A DNA stretch of 64,000 nucleotides from a virus. Shown one piece after another: positions 16,506 to 26,854 of the stretch. The translations under genes and the position numbers were made by a program. The number at the start of each line of letters is the position of its first letter. The stretch's first letter is position 1. The notes beneath the pieces were generated by a model. It ran no database searches, was not told the origin of the DNA, and saw nothing but the letters and a program-made list of their open reading frames with translations. The DNA lies in IMG/VR virus record IMGVR_UViG_3300032242_003148, positions 62,001 to 126,000 of that record. One strand, given 5' to 3'.

Positions 16506-18854
16506 TTAAGAGTTAGTTATTCCCCAGTAGATGCCTAAAATTCCAACATCCCCAGTATAGTCATTTGCGGAACCTGTTAGAGTTCTTGTGAGCTTGAAGT
16601 TTACAACGGTATCTTTTCCTATGTACTGTGACGGTATAGTAAGACCACCGGTAAGGTTTATCGGTGTATATGCCGTATATCCCCCGGTCGGCATGCTTAA
16701 TGTAACTCGAGATGATGAGAAAGATGTTAATCCAACAGTGTTATTTATACCTAGAGTGCTCGGGGAAGCTGAACCATTCTGTGCTGAGGTTGCACTATAC
16801 TCAAAAGTAATGGCTAAGTTTGTATTTGTGCTGTTAGCGTTATATGGGGTATTTCCAAATACTTGAAGTACCAAGTTTAATGGGGCGTTGTTAAAAGCAT
16901 CTTTTGTTAAAACTATTTTACCAATCAATCCGTATGGTACAGTTACTGGATTGTTATATGGGAACTTGATATAGGAATTTAAACCTCTGAATTCAAGTCT
17001 TGAGTTTACCGGCTCTATAGAGTCAACTAATCCATATGCTCCTCCGGAAAGATAAGAGACATTGTATGCTCCAGGGCTGCCTGATACTGGTGAAACATTT
17101 ATACCACCTGTGCCTACTAGCTTAGCAACAACAGGGGTTACTTTTTTTGTGAATTTTCCCTGTATATTGTCCCATGTTAGGTCTGCGATAGCGCTACCTG
17201 CAGTATATGTTGAATTAACCGACGAAGATACCGGTACGCTTGTTGCGTTATTGCTAATAGCTGCAGTACCAATAACTATTGGATTTGCTGTTGGGCCAAC
17301 AATAGAAACTTGCGTGGTTGATGTGATTGTAGCGGAAAAAACCGAATTCCAACTATTGTTAACATCGTAGAAGCCGGAAAGAGTAATAGAGGTACTGGAG
17401 TTTAAACCGTGCGGAGATGTAAAAGTTATCACGCTAGGAATACCTGCAGACCATGTGACTGAAGCTATCTCTGGAAGATCTGAATATCCTCTTTTTATAA
17501 ACTTAGGAGTAACGTTAACAAGTAAATCTCCTGTGGTAGAAGACTCTCCTGGCTTATTTTTTAACTGAAATGAAATAAAATTGCTGCTGTTGTTTGGTTG
17601 CGTTCCTGTGGGGGGATTGGCTGTTATATTGTATGGATCAACAGAACTAACTAATTGTGTGCGTAGAGCAGGATTAAACTTAGCAAAAGATATAAAAAGT
17701 CTAGGCCTGCGGAAATTACTTCCTTTATACGTTTCCCATGCTGTTGGGTCCCAAGTACCTCCAGGTGAAGCTGTGAGGATATCATCCGCCCATGGTTGTG
17801 TATTGGCTTGATTTGAGAACCACCAAATACCGTAATTATCTATAGAGAAAATTCCATCAGGGGAATTAACGTCGGCATAGCGTTGAACAATTCCATTTGC
17901 AAGAATCTGCACAAAGTTTGACGGTACAGGAGGCAGGTTTCCACCCAGTTCTATAGCTTCAGCAATTTCGTTACTGTTAAGTATTGTGGAGTCTGGTCCG
18001 CTTGTTAAATTACTTGGAATATAATAAAGAAACTTTGCTACCTGCCCACTCGGTGAAGTTGGTATTGTATAGCCTGGTAAATTAGCTGAGGTGGCAGCTA
18101 TCCATCCAAGCCTGTTAGGATTATTAGGTGATCCATTAGGTGTGGGTATACTCCATGTTGTACCATCATTACTTAATACAGGAGGATAAACAGGACGGTC
18201 TAATATATTATATCTATAGTTTATAAAAAATTGTGTGAATTCATCCACAGATGGTTGAAGAAAGAATTTAGTCGGTGATACTGCATATCCAACATAAACT
18301 GGTAGACCATCAGGATTTTGGGTGAGTTTACCTGGCATCTTTCTAGAAACATAGTATGGTCCAACATTAAATGTGGGCTTAATCCTATTTCCATATTGGT
18401 CTAAAGAATACTCTATCAACCCACTATATGGATCATCTATAGGTATAGAAAAATCGCACATACCCTGGATATAACAATCAGCAAGATTACCAGGATTAAT
18501 ATTTCTTATAATACCAAAAATATAGTTTGAGTTATTAGGCTGAAACATACTGTTGGTTGGGGATGTTGAAAACCCTGTGGATGCCCTGGATAAACCCGAT
18601 CCACCATTATCGTCACGATAATACACAACAGCGAGTTGTCCTGCTTGAATGGGGGATGAACCAGTTAGATCTGCTGGATGAATAGGTTGATTAAAACTCA
18701 TCAATGCAGACTTATTTTGAAGTGCGTCAAAGGCATCATATAGATGCTGTTCTCTTTGAATAAGCTGCTCTAACGGAACATTAACAACAGACTGAGATAC
18801 CTCTTGTCCGTCTTGAATTAATTTTACTGTGGGTACCCAGGGAGTTATTGGCAT
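16506..18854 (-). CDS. Large baseplate/fibre structural protein
   Basis: This 782-residue beta-rich protein has a helical N-terminal segment (PLEQLIQREQHLYDAFDALQ) that could trimerise or attach it to the baseplate. The body has proline- and asparagine-rich linkers, a repeat-like HGLNSSTSITLSGFYDVNNSW segment near residue 480 and a C-terminal beta-sandwich. It lacks the five-gene anchor motif. Its position after the wedge genes and before the anchored fibres suggests a short-fibre or fibre-connector role. Confidence 0.55.
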   Translation of the reverse strand: MPITPWVPTVKLIQDGQEVSQSVVNVPLEQLIQREQHLYDAFDALQNKSALMSFNQPIHPADLTGSSPIQAGQLAVVYYRDDNGGSGLSRASTGFSTSPTNSMFQPNNSNYIFGIIRNINPGNLADCYIQGMCDFSIPIDDPYSGLIEYSLDQYGNRIKPTFNVGPYYVSRKMPGKLTQNPDGLPVYVGYAVSPTKFFLQPSVDEFTQFFINYRYNILDRPVYPPVLSNDGTTWSIPTPNGSPNNPNRLGWIAATSANLPGYTIPTSPSGQVAKFLYYIPSNLTSGPDSTILNSNEIAEAIELGGNLPPVPSNFVQILANGIVQRYADVNSPDGIFSIDNYGIWWFSNQANTQPWADDILTASPGGTWDPTAWETYKGSNFRRPRLFISFAKFNPALRTQLVSSVDPYNITANPPTGTQPNNSSNFISFQLKNKPGESSTTGDLLVNVTPKFIKRGYSDLPEIASVTWSAGIPSVITFTSPHGLNSSTSITLSGFYDVNNSWNSVFSATITSTTQVSIVGPTANPIVIGTAAISNNATSVPVSSSVNSTYTAGSAIADLTWDNIQGKFTKKVTPVVAKLVGTGGINVSPVSGSPGAYNVSYLSGGAYGLVDSIEPVNSRLEFRGLNSYIKFPYNNPVTVPYGLIGKIVLTKDAFNNAPLNLVLQVFGNTPYNANSTNTNLAITFEYSATSAQNGSASPSTLGINNTVGLTSFSSSRVTLSMPTGGYTAYTPINLTGGLTIPSQYIGKDTVVNFKLTRTLTGSANDYTGDVGILGIYWGITNS

Positions 18855-18861
18855 AGCTGTT

Positions 18862-19425
18862 TTAATTTACGAGGAATTTAATTCCCCAAGTAACCGTAAA
18901 ATTAAAGGTGGCGTCATAATTAACTTTGTTAAATGACGTTCTAGAGAAGACTATATCAGTAGCTATATTTGTAGGATTAGGGGCACTCACCAGAGCTACC
19001 TCATAAATATTGCTAGACCCACCTAAAAATTGTGCTCCAGTGATAGCTGTGGAGGATGTTATCATGGTGCTAAATAGAACAGTATTATTCTTGTAGTTAG
19101 TGTCTGAAAGATACGTTGGGGCAAATGTTAACGGCTCCCTCAAATAACCAAATGGTGATGTAAAATTTGCAAATGGTTGAGAATAAGCAACATCTATAGT
19201 CGGTGGAGTGAACGAAGTGCTGTTGTTATATCCTATATACATACCCCAGATACCCGCGTTGGGAACGCCTGCCAAGGCATTAGCCATCACTGTGGCTCCA
19301 CCATATAACACAAGATTAGGCTGATCTACCACTAATTCAGATTCTCCCGTGACTGGACAGGACTTCCAAATCTTTACAAAGCCAGATATTGACTTGTTTA
19401 AATTATTTTTTTCTAGGGATCCCAT
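18862..19425 (-). CDS. Baseplate/fibre protein
   Basis: This 187-residue protein includes FVKIWKSCPVTGESELVVDQ and a glycine-rich turn (LVLYGGATVMANALAG), then predicted beta strands ending VTWGIKFLVN. The N-terminal part resembles small tail proteins that follow baseplate wedge genes, but I cannot name a family. It sits between the LamG-containing wedge-region protein and the 782-residue protein. Confidence 0.5.
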   Translation of the reverse strand: MGSLEKNNLNKSISGFVKIWKSCPVTGESELVVDQPNLVLYGGATVMANALAGVPNAGIWGMYIGYNNSTSFTPPTIDVAYSQPFANFTSPFGYLREPLTFAPTYLSDTNYKNNTVLFSTMITSSTAITGAQFLGGSSNIYEVALVSAPNPTNIATDIVFSRTSFNKVNYDATFNFTVTWGIKFLVN

Positions 19426-19447
19426 ATTTTCTTATTATACTTTAAGG

Positions 19448-22012
19448 CTATGAAAAGTCTATCAATAACACAGTAGGAACTGTGGCATTTGTTGGAGGCG
19501 GATTAGTGGCAGGAATACTTGTAAAAACTTTACCATCAAATGCCCTAGGAATACCAGCAGTTCTTTGGGTATTTGTTAGTGTAAACTGATCTAAGCTACT
19601 CGCCGAATGTAGCGGGATAGCTACCTTGGCTGGTCTTGGGTAACTACTAGACAACGTCGTGGCGTTATTAACAGAGGATTGTATTAAATGATTGCCTCCC
19701 GAAACACCAGAAACATAGGGAGCAGAATCAATATATGTAGAAGAACCTGCCGGCTCATCTAGTTCCCACCATGAAACAAGGTTTAATCCTAACCCAGATC
19801 CTAATGTCGGCGGCAGTGTAAGCCCTACTCCACTGTTATATAGTGCAGTAATTTGCCCGGTTGTAAGTAAAGTATTCCAATAACCTATTGAAGATATTGC
19901 TCCTTGAAAAAATTGTGCCGCGCCATTACATGCCCCAGCTATTGTAATTCTATTATTTCCGCCGCTACGAGAATTAACTTTAGATGTACCTACGGCAGTG
20001 CTCTGGTAGACTGTTCCGTTATCAACAGATATATAAGCCTTTTGAGTTGATGAATTAAACGCCGCCGTAAAAAAATGCCATGTGTTTAGCTGTACAGTTG
20101 AATTGGGTGTCTCCGCTGCCACATATCCAGATGCTCCGTTCAACAAAGGGTCAATCCCATCCATGTAAATGTCAAATCTAAGTTTACCATTGGGCCAGAG
20201 TCTAATCATATATGTATCCCATACAGGACCACCAATAATTGAATGAATAAAACTACTTGAGTTTTCGGTGGCTCTAAACCAACCTGTAAATGTAAAACTC
20301 CCACTGGGGCTGAGTAAGCTGTTAATAGGGCAATATAAATTTTGGCCTGTGCCATCTTCTCCCCTAAAACTTGCACCATTTATAGAAGATATGGTGCTCG
20401 TGCTGGGTGTTTTACTTAGTGAAAAAAGCCTGCTCTTATAGTCCTTGTAATAGTTAGAATCTCCGACCCCGGTTGTGGGTCTGGTTCCGTCTGAATTGGA
20501 TCCATCAACACTGAGAGAAACTCCAGGAAGAGCTGGGATAGTATACCCTGAATTCATCTTACCATAAACATCAGCAGACAAATTTAAATTTACATATAAC
20601 ACCGTGTATACGTGAGAAGGTAAGTATTTTTGTAATAGTGGATAATAGCTAAAAAATGTAGAAACATCCTCAGGGCTATAAAAGTTAAACTTAAGCAACA
20701 CGGTATTATTTTTAATAAAGTTATTAAATATAAAGTCGGCAGGCACAATAACGGCAGTGTTCCCTGGGTTTTTTAAACCTAGCGCCTTTTTATTAGCATT
20801 TATATTTTCTGAGCGGTTAATAAAATTGTTAAACTCAGCGACATCTCCAGCTTCGCCCAACACAGGAAAATTTATTCTTCCATTAGCGTCTAGTGTTGCA
20901 AGACTAGTAGAAGTAGAGAAGAATAACTGGTGTCTATAATTTCCTAAAAATATATGAGAAGATAAGCCTACCTGAGGAGTGTTTAATATACTATTCCACC
21001 ATCCTGGTTTTACTAATGTATCGTAGTATTGAACAACATCAACAAGTATGTCACCGGCGTGAACAACCTTACCTATTTTGGCTCCCGCTATTAAATTTTG
21101 GTTATTTTTAAATCTATAAACTTCCTTATCAGTAATAACGTATTTATAGATATTGTCAGAATAAATATCCTGTATTGTCTCAGTTATATTAACCACAGGA
21201 GTAACTCCACTAAACGCGGCCATAATTGATTTAATAGCATTAACTGTGGGGCCTGATACAAATAAATTAAATATACCCTCTAGCATAGCTTTATAAGCGG
21301 CTGAAGATGGTAGTTCAAAATCAAACAAAACACCGAAGTTATCATACAGATAATTTTGGTCGTTCTCTGCGTTATAGCACCAAAGAATAATTAATTCATC
21401 ATTATGCTTAACGCCATTACTATCTACAAACGTGGCTGGTGCTCCTTTTTCGGTTATTATTGTAGCCTTAGGGATATTTGAGTTTTGAAACAAATCTGAG
21501 TTAAAATAAAGCACATTAGAAGAGTCGATCACGACATCCACACCGTTTATATACACTGACTGAGGTCCGAGTACCCTATCAGCTATCACAGAAAATTTTC
21601 TTAGCGGTATATTAGGGGATAGGCTATAAACACCAGCAGACGCGCTTTTAGATTTACCGAATAAAAATGTTTGTCCCGCATAATAAGCATCACTTGCTGG
21701 CTGAGATCCAAAAACCGTAGATTTAGGTGCAAACTGTGATGGAACATAATTAAATTCTGATCTCTTTATTATTAGTGGCTGCCATTTTGTTCTAGATAAT
21801 ACAGGTGTATCTTTAATAGAATATGAGTTTAATACATCTATTAAATTGTAATAGCTCTGGATCAGCTCCTCTGCCATACCAAGAGTATATCCTCTAATCG
21901 TTCCTTGTTCCTGGAACACTTGAGTCCAAAACGACCCAAGAGACATAAACAAATTATTTCTATTTGTATAGTCTCCTGAGGGATATATAGAAGATAAAAA
22001 ACCTAAATCCAT
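19448..22012 (-). CDS. Baseplate wedge-region protein with a C-terminal LamG-like domain
   Basis: This 854-residue protein directly follows the J-like wedge gene, with stop and start overlapping by one base, which is the usual place of a tail protein I/gp7-type component. The N-terminal ~500 residues are unrecognised. Residues about 570-760 look like a concanavalin/LamG fold (SFTFTGWFRATENSSSFIHS, NTWHFFTAAFNSSTQKAYIS, GAISSIGYWNTLLTTGQITA), a fold used in carbohydrate binding. A binding domain fused to a wedge-region protein may help surface recognition (inference). Confidence 0.6.
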   Translation of the reverse strand: MDLGFLSSIYPSGDYTNRNNLFMSLGSFWTQVFQEQGTIRGYTLGMAEELIQSYYNLIDVLNSYSIKDTPVLSRTKWQPLIIKRSEFNYVPSQFAPKSTVFGSQPASDAYYAGQTFLFGKSKSASAGVYSLSPNIPLRKFSVIADRVLGPQSVYINGVDVVIDSSNVLYFNSDLFQNSNIPKATIITEKGAPATFVDSNGVKHNDELIILWCYNAENDQNYLYDNFGVLFDFELPSSAAYKAMLEGIFNLFVSGPTVNAIKSIMAAFSGVTPVVNITETIQDIYSDNIYKYVITDKEVYRFKNNQNLIAGAKIGKVVHAGDILVDVVQYYDTLVKPGWWNSILNTPQVGLSSHIFLGNYRHQLFFSTSTSLATLDANGRINFPVLGEAGDVAEFNNFINRSENINANKKALGLKNPGNTAVIVPADFIFNNFIKNNTVLLKFNFYSPEDVSTFFSYYPLLQKYLPSHVYTVLYVNLNLSADVYGKMNSGYTIPALPGVSLSVDGSNSDGTRPTTGVGDSNYYKDYKSRLFSLSKTPSTSTISSINGASFRGEDGTGQNLYCPINSLLSPSGSFTFTGWFRATENSSSFIHSIIGGPVWDTYMIRLWPNGKLRFDIYMDGIDPLLNGASGYVAAETPNSTVQLNTWHFFTAAFNSSTQKAYISVDNGTVYQSTAVGTSKVNSRSGGNNRITIAGACNGAAQFFQGAISSIGYWNTLLTTGQITALYNSGVGLTLPPTLGSGLGLNLVSWWELDEPAGSSTYIDSAPYVSGVSGGNHLIQSSVNNATTLSSSYPRPAKVAIPLHSASSLDQFTLTNTQRTAGIPRAFDGKVFTSIPATNPPPTNATVPTVLLIDFS

Positions 22013-23628
22013 TAGATTAATGTGATACCTATATTATCAATCACGTTTGTGCCACCAACTGATGTGTCATAATAGTTTATAAAAAACTGTGTGGTTTTAG
22101 GAGAAACACCAAGAGAGATATTTGTCGGAATCTTAAGATAATCTCCTCCCTCGACTTTTAGTGAAGATCCATCATTACACAAGATATTTCCTGTCATACT
22201 AATAGGTAATTCTACTCTTGATATATTATAGTTGTGGCAAATTGTTACTATTTTAGAGGCATGCACTGTTTCTCCAAATGGTATTGTGTTTATATATGTG
22301 AATAAGTCCTGTTTGAGTTGATTTATATTGAGAGAAGTATATGTGTCGTTAGAATTAGCCTTTGCTAAGGTTAAGTCTAGCTCAACAAAACAAGGAAGGG
22401 CGGCTTTTATAAGATAATCCGCACAAGCTAGTCTTTCAGAGCTAGAGGTTACTAAATCTTGTATTTCCCCTATATTAGGCTGGTAATATGCCGAGACTAT
22501 AAAATTTAAATTACTTCCTACAGCTAATCCTGGGCTCTCATCATATGTAAATGTTACTTCAGCGGTTTGATACTTCGTAAATCGGGCATCTCTATAACTG
22601 TTAATCGCGTTGTTTATACCTGACTCAAATGATCTATAGCCATATGTGACATTTGTAATAGGAAAAGTACCTCCTGTGAGCTGTGGGGTATCTGGGATTA
22701 TAGAGAACACCCTGTAGAAACCTGCGCAGTAACTACTATCTAGTTTTAAAACCCAAGTTTTATCTCCTGTTTTTTTTCCTACAATTGAAGCACTATAAGT
22801 CTCTGCACCTACACAATTTCTGATATACACGTCAGCCATACCAAAGGTTGAAATACCCATAGCATTATTCTTAGACCTCACCATCTCTATATCATTAGCT
22901 CCACAAACAGATAATGTTTGAAATGTTGGATATAGATTAGAAAGTCTATTTTGAATACCTGCAGGAGACTCAAACCGTGTGCTGCCTAATGTGTTTTTAA
23001 AACTAGCTATCAACTGCTTATCTGTTTGCTCTGGTAGGGCTGACGTAAAATTACCGTAAGCTTGAGCAGAAACAAAATTAGTTATTGTGGCCCCTTTAGG
23101 AGATAATGAGAAAGTGGTGCCAGAAGATACCTGTGAGTTATAACCTACTTGTGTCGCGATCACAGGTAAAATAAAATAGTATTTTTCTCCCTCTGTGTAT
23201 AGTTGTAATTCACCTAAAGCGGTATTGGGGGTGGGAGATATTCTGAGTAGTCCAGTAACATTATATGTAAGCCCTAATGTGGGTTGAACAAACTGCAGGC
23301 CTGTCGGTACTGCATAATTACCAAAATAAGACACATATACCTGTATGTTTCCAGTAGAGTATGTTCCTTTATTGCGGGATGTATTATAGTTGGATGCAAT
23401 TAAGTCCACAACTGGACTATAAGTATCATTAGTACTGGACAGTGCCTGACTAATCGCAGCACCTTGCGAAAGGGTTGTAATTTTGTTGTATTGCTCGTTT
23501 TGGACTGAGGCTGCCAACTTTATAACTAATTCACTAATAACAGAACCTGGTGCGGTATCTGCGCTACTATAGTTTTCAGATATGAATTTGGTAATTCTGC
23601 TGGCTGTATCTTGTATTAATTCACTCAT
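22012..23628 (-). CDS. Baseplate J-like (gp6-type) wedge protein
   Basis: The 538-residue protein has the baseplate-J outline: an N-terminal helix with TAPGSVISELVIKLAA at residues 25-40, an entry strand, and a central RFESPAGIQNRLSNLYPTFQ near residue 217. A C-terminal domain follows with helix-strand repeats (ACADYLIKAALPCFVELDLT, HNYNISRVELPISM). J/gp6 proteins form the inner baseplate ring that changes shape on tail contraction. The gp25-like gene lies directly before it, the standard order in contractile tails. Confidence 0.75.
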   Translation of the reverse strand: MSELIQDTASRITKFISENYSSADTAPGSVISELVIKLAASVQNEQYNKITTLSQGAAISQALSSTNDTYSPVVDLIASNYNTSRNKGTYSTGNIQVYVSYFGNYAVPTGLQFVQPTLGLTYNVTGLLRISPTPNTALGELQLYTEGEKYYFILPVIATQVGYNSQVSSGTTFSLSPKGATITNFVSAQAYGNFTSALPEQTDKQLIASFKNTLGSTRFESPAGIQNRLSNLYPTFQTLSVCGANDIEMVRSKNNAMGISTFGMADVYIRNCVGAETYSASIVGKKTGDKTWVLKLDSSYCAGFYRVFSIIPDTPQLTGGTFPITNVTYGYRSFESGINNAINSYRDARFTKYQTAEVTFTYDESPGLAVGSNLNFIVSAYYQPNIGEIQDLVTSSSERLACADYLIKAALPCFVELDLTLAKANSNDTYTSLNINQLKQDLFTYINTIPFGETVHASKIVTICHNYNISRVELPISMTGNILCNDGSSLKVEGGDYLKIPTNISLGVSPKTTQFFINYYDTSVGGTNVIDNIGITLI

Positions 23629-23630
23629 AA

Positions 23631-24110
23631 TTATATAGGTAAGGGTAACAGAAAGTTAGCAATATCTCCAGCCAATGTTGTTAACTGTACAGAAAAACTA
23701 ATAGACCCTGAATATAACGTGAGGTCCAATAATTGGGTGCCAGAAAGTTGCTCATCTGCAGGAATATCGGGATTTGTTATTTGATACCCTTTTATAACAT
23801 TAACTGTATTATAGTCGGCCAAAGAAAATATTTGTCGAGCTCTGATGGCGTCCACGGGAGATAGGCCCTGCTGTAAAGTTTTTAAAAAGTCTGTACCGAA
23901 GGTTGGGTATCCTGACTGAGAGCCTGAATTACTAAGCAATATTATAGCATATCTTTGTACTAGTTTTTGAACACCGGAGCAAAGCTGAGAGGGGTTACCA
24001 AAAGCTGGTGTCACAGTTACAGGGTCAATAGCCTGCGCGTTAGGTGTTCGCAAAATGCTAACATCTACTGTTCTACCTGAATAATTTGTTGAAATTCCAG
24101 AAATAGGCAT
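23631..24110 (-). CDS. gp25-like baseplate wedge protein
   Basis: This 159-residue protein has features of gp25/W baseplate proteins: a central helix (CSGVQKLVQRYAIILLSN), the GYPTFGTDFL turn at about residue 68 where family members have a conserved glycine-rich loop, and C-terminal strands ending FLLPLPI. Gp25-like proteins join the wedge to the sheath start and the hub. The length is typical and the adjacent J-like gene supports the call. Confidence 0.6.
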   Translation of the reverse strand: MPISGISTNYSGRTVDVSILRTPNAQAIDPVTVTPAFGNPSQLCSGVQKLVQRYAIILLSNSGSQSGYPTFGTDFLKTLQQGLSPVDAIRARQIFSLADYNTVNVIKGYQITNPDIPADEQLSGTQLLDLTLYSGSISFSVQLTTLAGDIANFLLPLPI

Positions 24111-24111
24111 A

Positions 24112-24525
24112 TTATAAATCTAATTTCTGTTTAAATTTTAGGAATATTGCGGTAGATTGCCAAGCGTTATATATATTTCTTGCACCTTTTTGAGATAAAT
24201 CTGCGCGGTAATACTGTAACCTGGGTTGATATCTCTGAATAAAACATCTATTAAACGAGTATAACTGGCTTATCTCTAGCTTTATCGCAGATATGCCTTT
24301 TCTGGATTTGGGGTCGGTTTCTTCGAATCTATCTTTATAGTCACTGTTGAGTTTTTCTCTGTCGGTAACTTTTCGCATATCTTCCATCTTCAGCGTATCA
24401 GTATATTCAACAGAAGATAAAAACCACTTTCTGGGCTTTCCTTGTTCTACCATTGATTTAGGAGTATCCACAGCTACCCAAGTTTTTATCTTTTTAACTA
24501 AATCTTCTAATGTATTGGCTATCAT
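24112..24525 (-). CDS. Hypothetical protein in the baseplate cluster
   Basis: This 137-residue, charged, mainly helical protein (LEDLVKKIKTWVAVD, later CFIQRYQPRLQYYRADL) has no recognised family. It lies between the sigma-like and gp25-like genes with one-base gaps, so it is translated in the same operon. It could be a small tail protein or a regulator's partner; the sequence does not decide. Confidence 0.5.
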   Translation of the reverse strand: MIANTLEDLVKKIKTWVAVDTPKSMVEQGKPRKWFLSSVEYTDTLKMEDMRKVTDREKLNSDYKDRFEETDPKSRKGISAIKLEISQLYSFNRCFIQRYQPRLQYYRADLSQKGARNIYNAWQSTAIFLKFKQKLDL

Positions 24526-24526
24526 A

Positions 24527-25162
24527 TTATTTCCATCCCTTGTTGAGCATATCGCTTATTATTTTTATGCGTTGATTTACTTGAGGTTCTGAAATTTTTA
24601 GCTTTTTAGATATTCCGTGAGTGTCCAGTACTGGTTTACCTCCAAAACCGGTCATATGCTCGAATATTAATTTATCTTTGGGTACAAGATCATGGTATAC
24701 GAATGTCGCCCATTCGTCATTCGAGCTATCCATTATTGTGGGGGTATTGAGCATGTTTGTAAAAGAAATTATAGATTTTCTATTTTTAAGTAAGCTATTA
24801 ACCGTTTTTATGCCCATACCTGAGTTGTCGGCGAGTTCTTCTGCTGTGGGCGGTCTTCCAAATTCACTCTCTAATTGTTTTTCCAAATTATTTAATTTAT
24901 TTATTCCAAATTGGGTATTTTCAGGAAGTCTAACAGAACTGCCGTATTGTGTGGATAATCTAGATAACTTCTTAAGTTTATTTACTAGGTGTGTACTAAA
25001 TTTTCCTGCGGCAGGAGAATATGTCTCGGCGGCCTGTCTCGCCAATTTATGCGCCTCTATTTGCACAGTAATAAATGGAATATTTGTAGAATACTTTTTA
25101 GCCTCCGAGTCTATCAACTTTCTGTGCTCTGATAATAATTTATTTATGTCTGTGTTATTCAT
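24527..25162 (-). CDS. Sigma-70-family-like transcription factor
   Basis: This 211-residue protein matches sigma factors over most of its length. Residues 38-69 resemble region 2.2-2.4 (ARQAAETYSPAAGKFSTHL against the usual A-x-x-x-x-D-P-x-x-G-x-F-S-T-Y). Residues 77-116 resemble region 3 (VRLPENTQFGINKL and GRPPTAEELADNSGM). Residues 162-206 resemble a region 4 helix-turn-helix (ISKKLKISEPQVNQRIKII). The aromatic residues that melt the -10 element in bacterial sigma factors are mostly replaced. It is embedded among baseplate genes. It may direct the phage or host RNA polymerase to late promoters (inference). Confidence 0.75.
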   Translation of the reverse strand: MNNTDINKLLSEHRKLIDSEAKKYSTNIPFITVQIEAHKLARQAAETYSPAAGKFSTHLVNKLKKLSRLSTQYGSSVRLPENTQFGINKLNNLEKQLESEFGRPPTAEELADNSGMGIKTVNSLLKNRKSIISFTNMLNTPTIMDSSNDEWATFVYHDLVPKDKLIFEHMTGFGGKPVLDTHGISKKLKISEPQVNQRIKIISDMLNKGWK

Positions 25163-25165
25163 ATG

Positions 25166-26848
25166 TTAACTAGCTCCTATGTCTGAAATAAAAGAACTTT
25201 TAAATGAGGTTTCCTTGCCCTGATTGAACCCCGTGAATGCGTCTTCGCTAATACCCACAGGAGTTGAACCCATCCTACCACAACAAAAATTAACAATAGT
25301 CATGGCTGAGCCTCCTGCTGGCGGCGCCATATCTACTCTGTGCGTAACACTCTCTACCCAGAAGTCTAAATTAAAATTTGTTTCTCTTACAAACAATGTT
25401 CCACTAGCCCCTGGAACCCAATTAGGATTAAACGATAGTGTTATGCTGCCTTTTCTATCTCCATATCTAGCCTGATAAAATTTAATCTGGGCGTAATTTT
25501 TAAGCGTAGGGGACAGTGTTTCTTGGTATTTTGTTTGTTTTTCTTCTGCCCTCTGCTGTTGATTTTCTTTAATTTCGTTACCTCCATATTCATGAGGTTT
25601 ATCGTAATAAGAAGTATCTTTTCCCTGATCTGCCTTTTGCTTTAATTCATTGGCGTCTCTGCCGTTATTTTCATTTGTAGAATAAAAAAGTGAAAATGGA
25701 TGCTGCTCAACAATCAAAATACCTGAAGCTTGCGTTAATTCATGCTCGTCTTTATAGTAACCTACTGTACCTGGGTCATAAGCTACGTTAGCGAGGTTTT
25801 GTCCTCCCACAGGTAACTTGTTAGAAAGTATTACTGCGTAGATATCCCTATATCCATTATCACTGTATGAATAACCATTATAATCAGCTGGATAGGCTGT
25901 ATTAGGTCTACTAGATTGTGATTTTACACCAGGAGAAGAATGTTCTTGTAGAATAAATGATCTTTCTGGAACTACGAATATTTTATTACTACCAAAAACC
26001 AAAGTACATCCCATGAAACTTAAAAAATTCATTAAATTTTCCAGTATCACATTAGACCCCTTGAAAAAGTAATCTTTCATCTTTGCTGAAGCATTAGGAT
26101 AACAGGTAGTCATAGAGGATAAAGTACCTCCATCCACGGCAGAAGCGTCTAATTGAGATATTAAGTCTAGTCCCTTTTGTATAGCTTGTGTGTATTTTGG
26201 CGCATTATACACTTCCGACATTACTTGCTCTGAATATATGTCCTGCTCACTTCCCATATAGTTGTCAAACCCCCCCTGCTGTAATGTTAGAAGGTGCTTA
26301 ATCAACGATATATAAAACTTTATAGGACTAAGATTGAAGTCTAGCCCTTCGCTAAAATCAAAACTGCTCCAGGCTTTCTCTACATTATCGTCTTGGCTAT
26401 CAGATGAAACTATAAGAGAGTAATAAGGATTTTTATAGATATCCACAGAATTTGGTGTTAACCCCGGGGTCATGGTTGTTAGCTCTAATAGGGTCTGTGC
26501 TTTACCTTTAAGCACAGCCTGGTAAGTATTACTACCCACATTATTGCTTAGACTTACTCCATCTAATAGTCCCTCCCAATTTAATCTATGGGTTGTGGTT
26601 TGCCCTGGACCAGTGGTACTTTTAACACTGATTGACACATGTATAGGAGTTTTACGTTTAAACTGGTCAGGACTGGTTAATATCCCTGACGCGCCTCCAC
26701 TGATTTTCACAGGAGGGCCTGGAGATGCCGGAGCGAAATCTACAGAACAAACGGGAATAGCCCCAACACTAAAATTAAGGCTAACTCCTACAGGTGTTAC
26801 CCCCGGTAGTGGGGATACCGACAATGTTACGTCTGATGTCTTTGGCAT
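25166..26848 (-). CDS. Probable tail hub protein
   Basis: This 560-residue protein starts with a beta-rich domain (SVSPLPGVTPVGVSLNFSVG) and has a central helical part. Its C-terminal segment (NPNWVPGASGTLFVRETNF, then LDFWVESVTHRVDM) resembles the closing beta-domain of gpD/gp27-type hub proteins, in which a W-V-x-x-V-T-H strand follows P-G-x-x-x-x-V. Hub proteins join the tube end to the spike. The position after the tape measure agrees with this role. Confidence 0.5.
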   Translation of the reverse strand: MPKTSDVTLSVSPLPGVTPVGVSLNFSVGAIPVCSVDFAPASPGPPVKISGGASGILTSPDQFKRKTPIHVSISVKSTTGPGQTTTHRLNWEGLLDGVSLSNNVGSNTYQAVLKGKAQTLLELTTMTPGLTPNSVDIYKNPYYSLIVSSDSQDDNVEKAWSSFDFSEGLDFNLSPIKFYISLIKHLLTLQQGGFDNYMGSEQDIYSEQVMSEVYNAPKYTQAIQKGLDLISQLDASAVDGGTLSSMTTCYPNASAKMKDYFFKGSNVILENLMNFLSFMGCTLVFGSNKIFVVPERSFILQEHSSPGVKSQSSRPNTAYPADYNGYSYSDNGYRDIYAVILSNKLPVGGQNLANVAYDPGTVGYYKDEHELTQASGILIVEQHPFSLFYSTNENNGRDANELKQKADQGKDTSYYDKPHEYGGNEIKENQQQRAEEKQTKYQETLSPTLKNYAQIKFYQARYGDRKGSITLSFNPNWVPGASGTLFVRETNFNLDFWVESVTHRVDMAPPAGGSAMTIVNFCCGRMGSTPVGISEDAFTGFNQGKETSFKSSFISDIGAS

Positions 26849-26854
26849 AAACTA

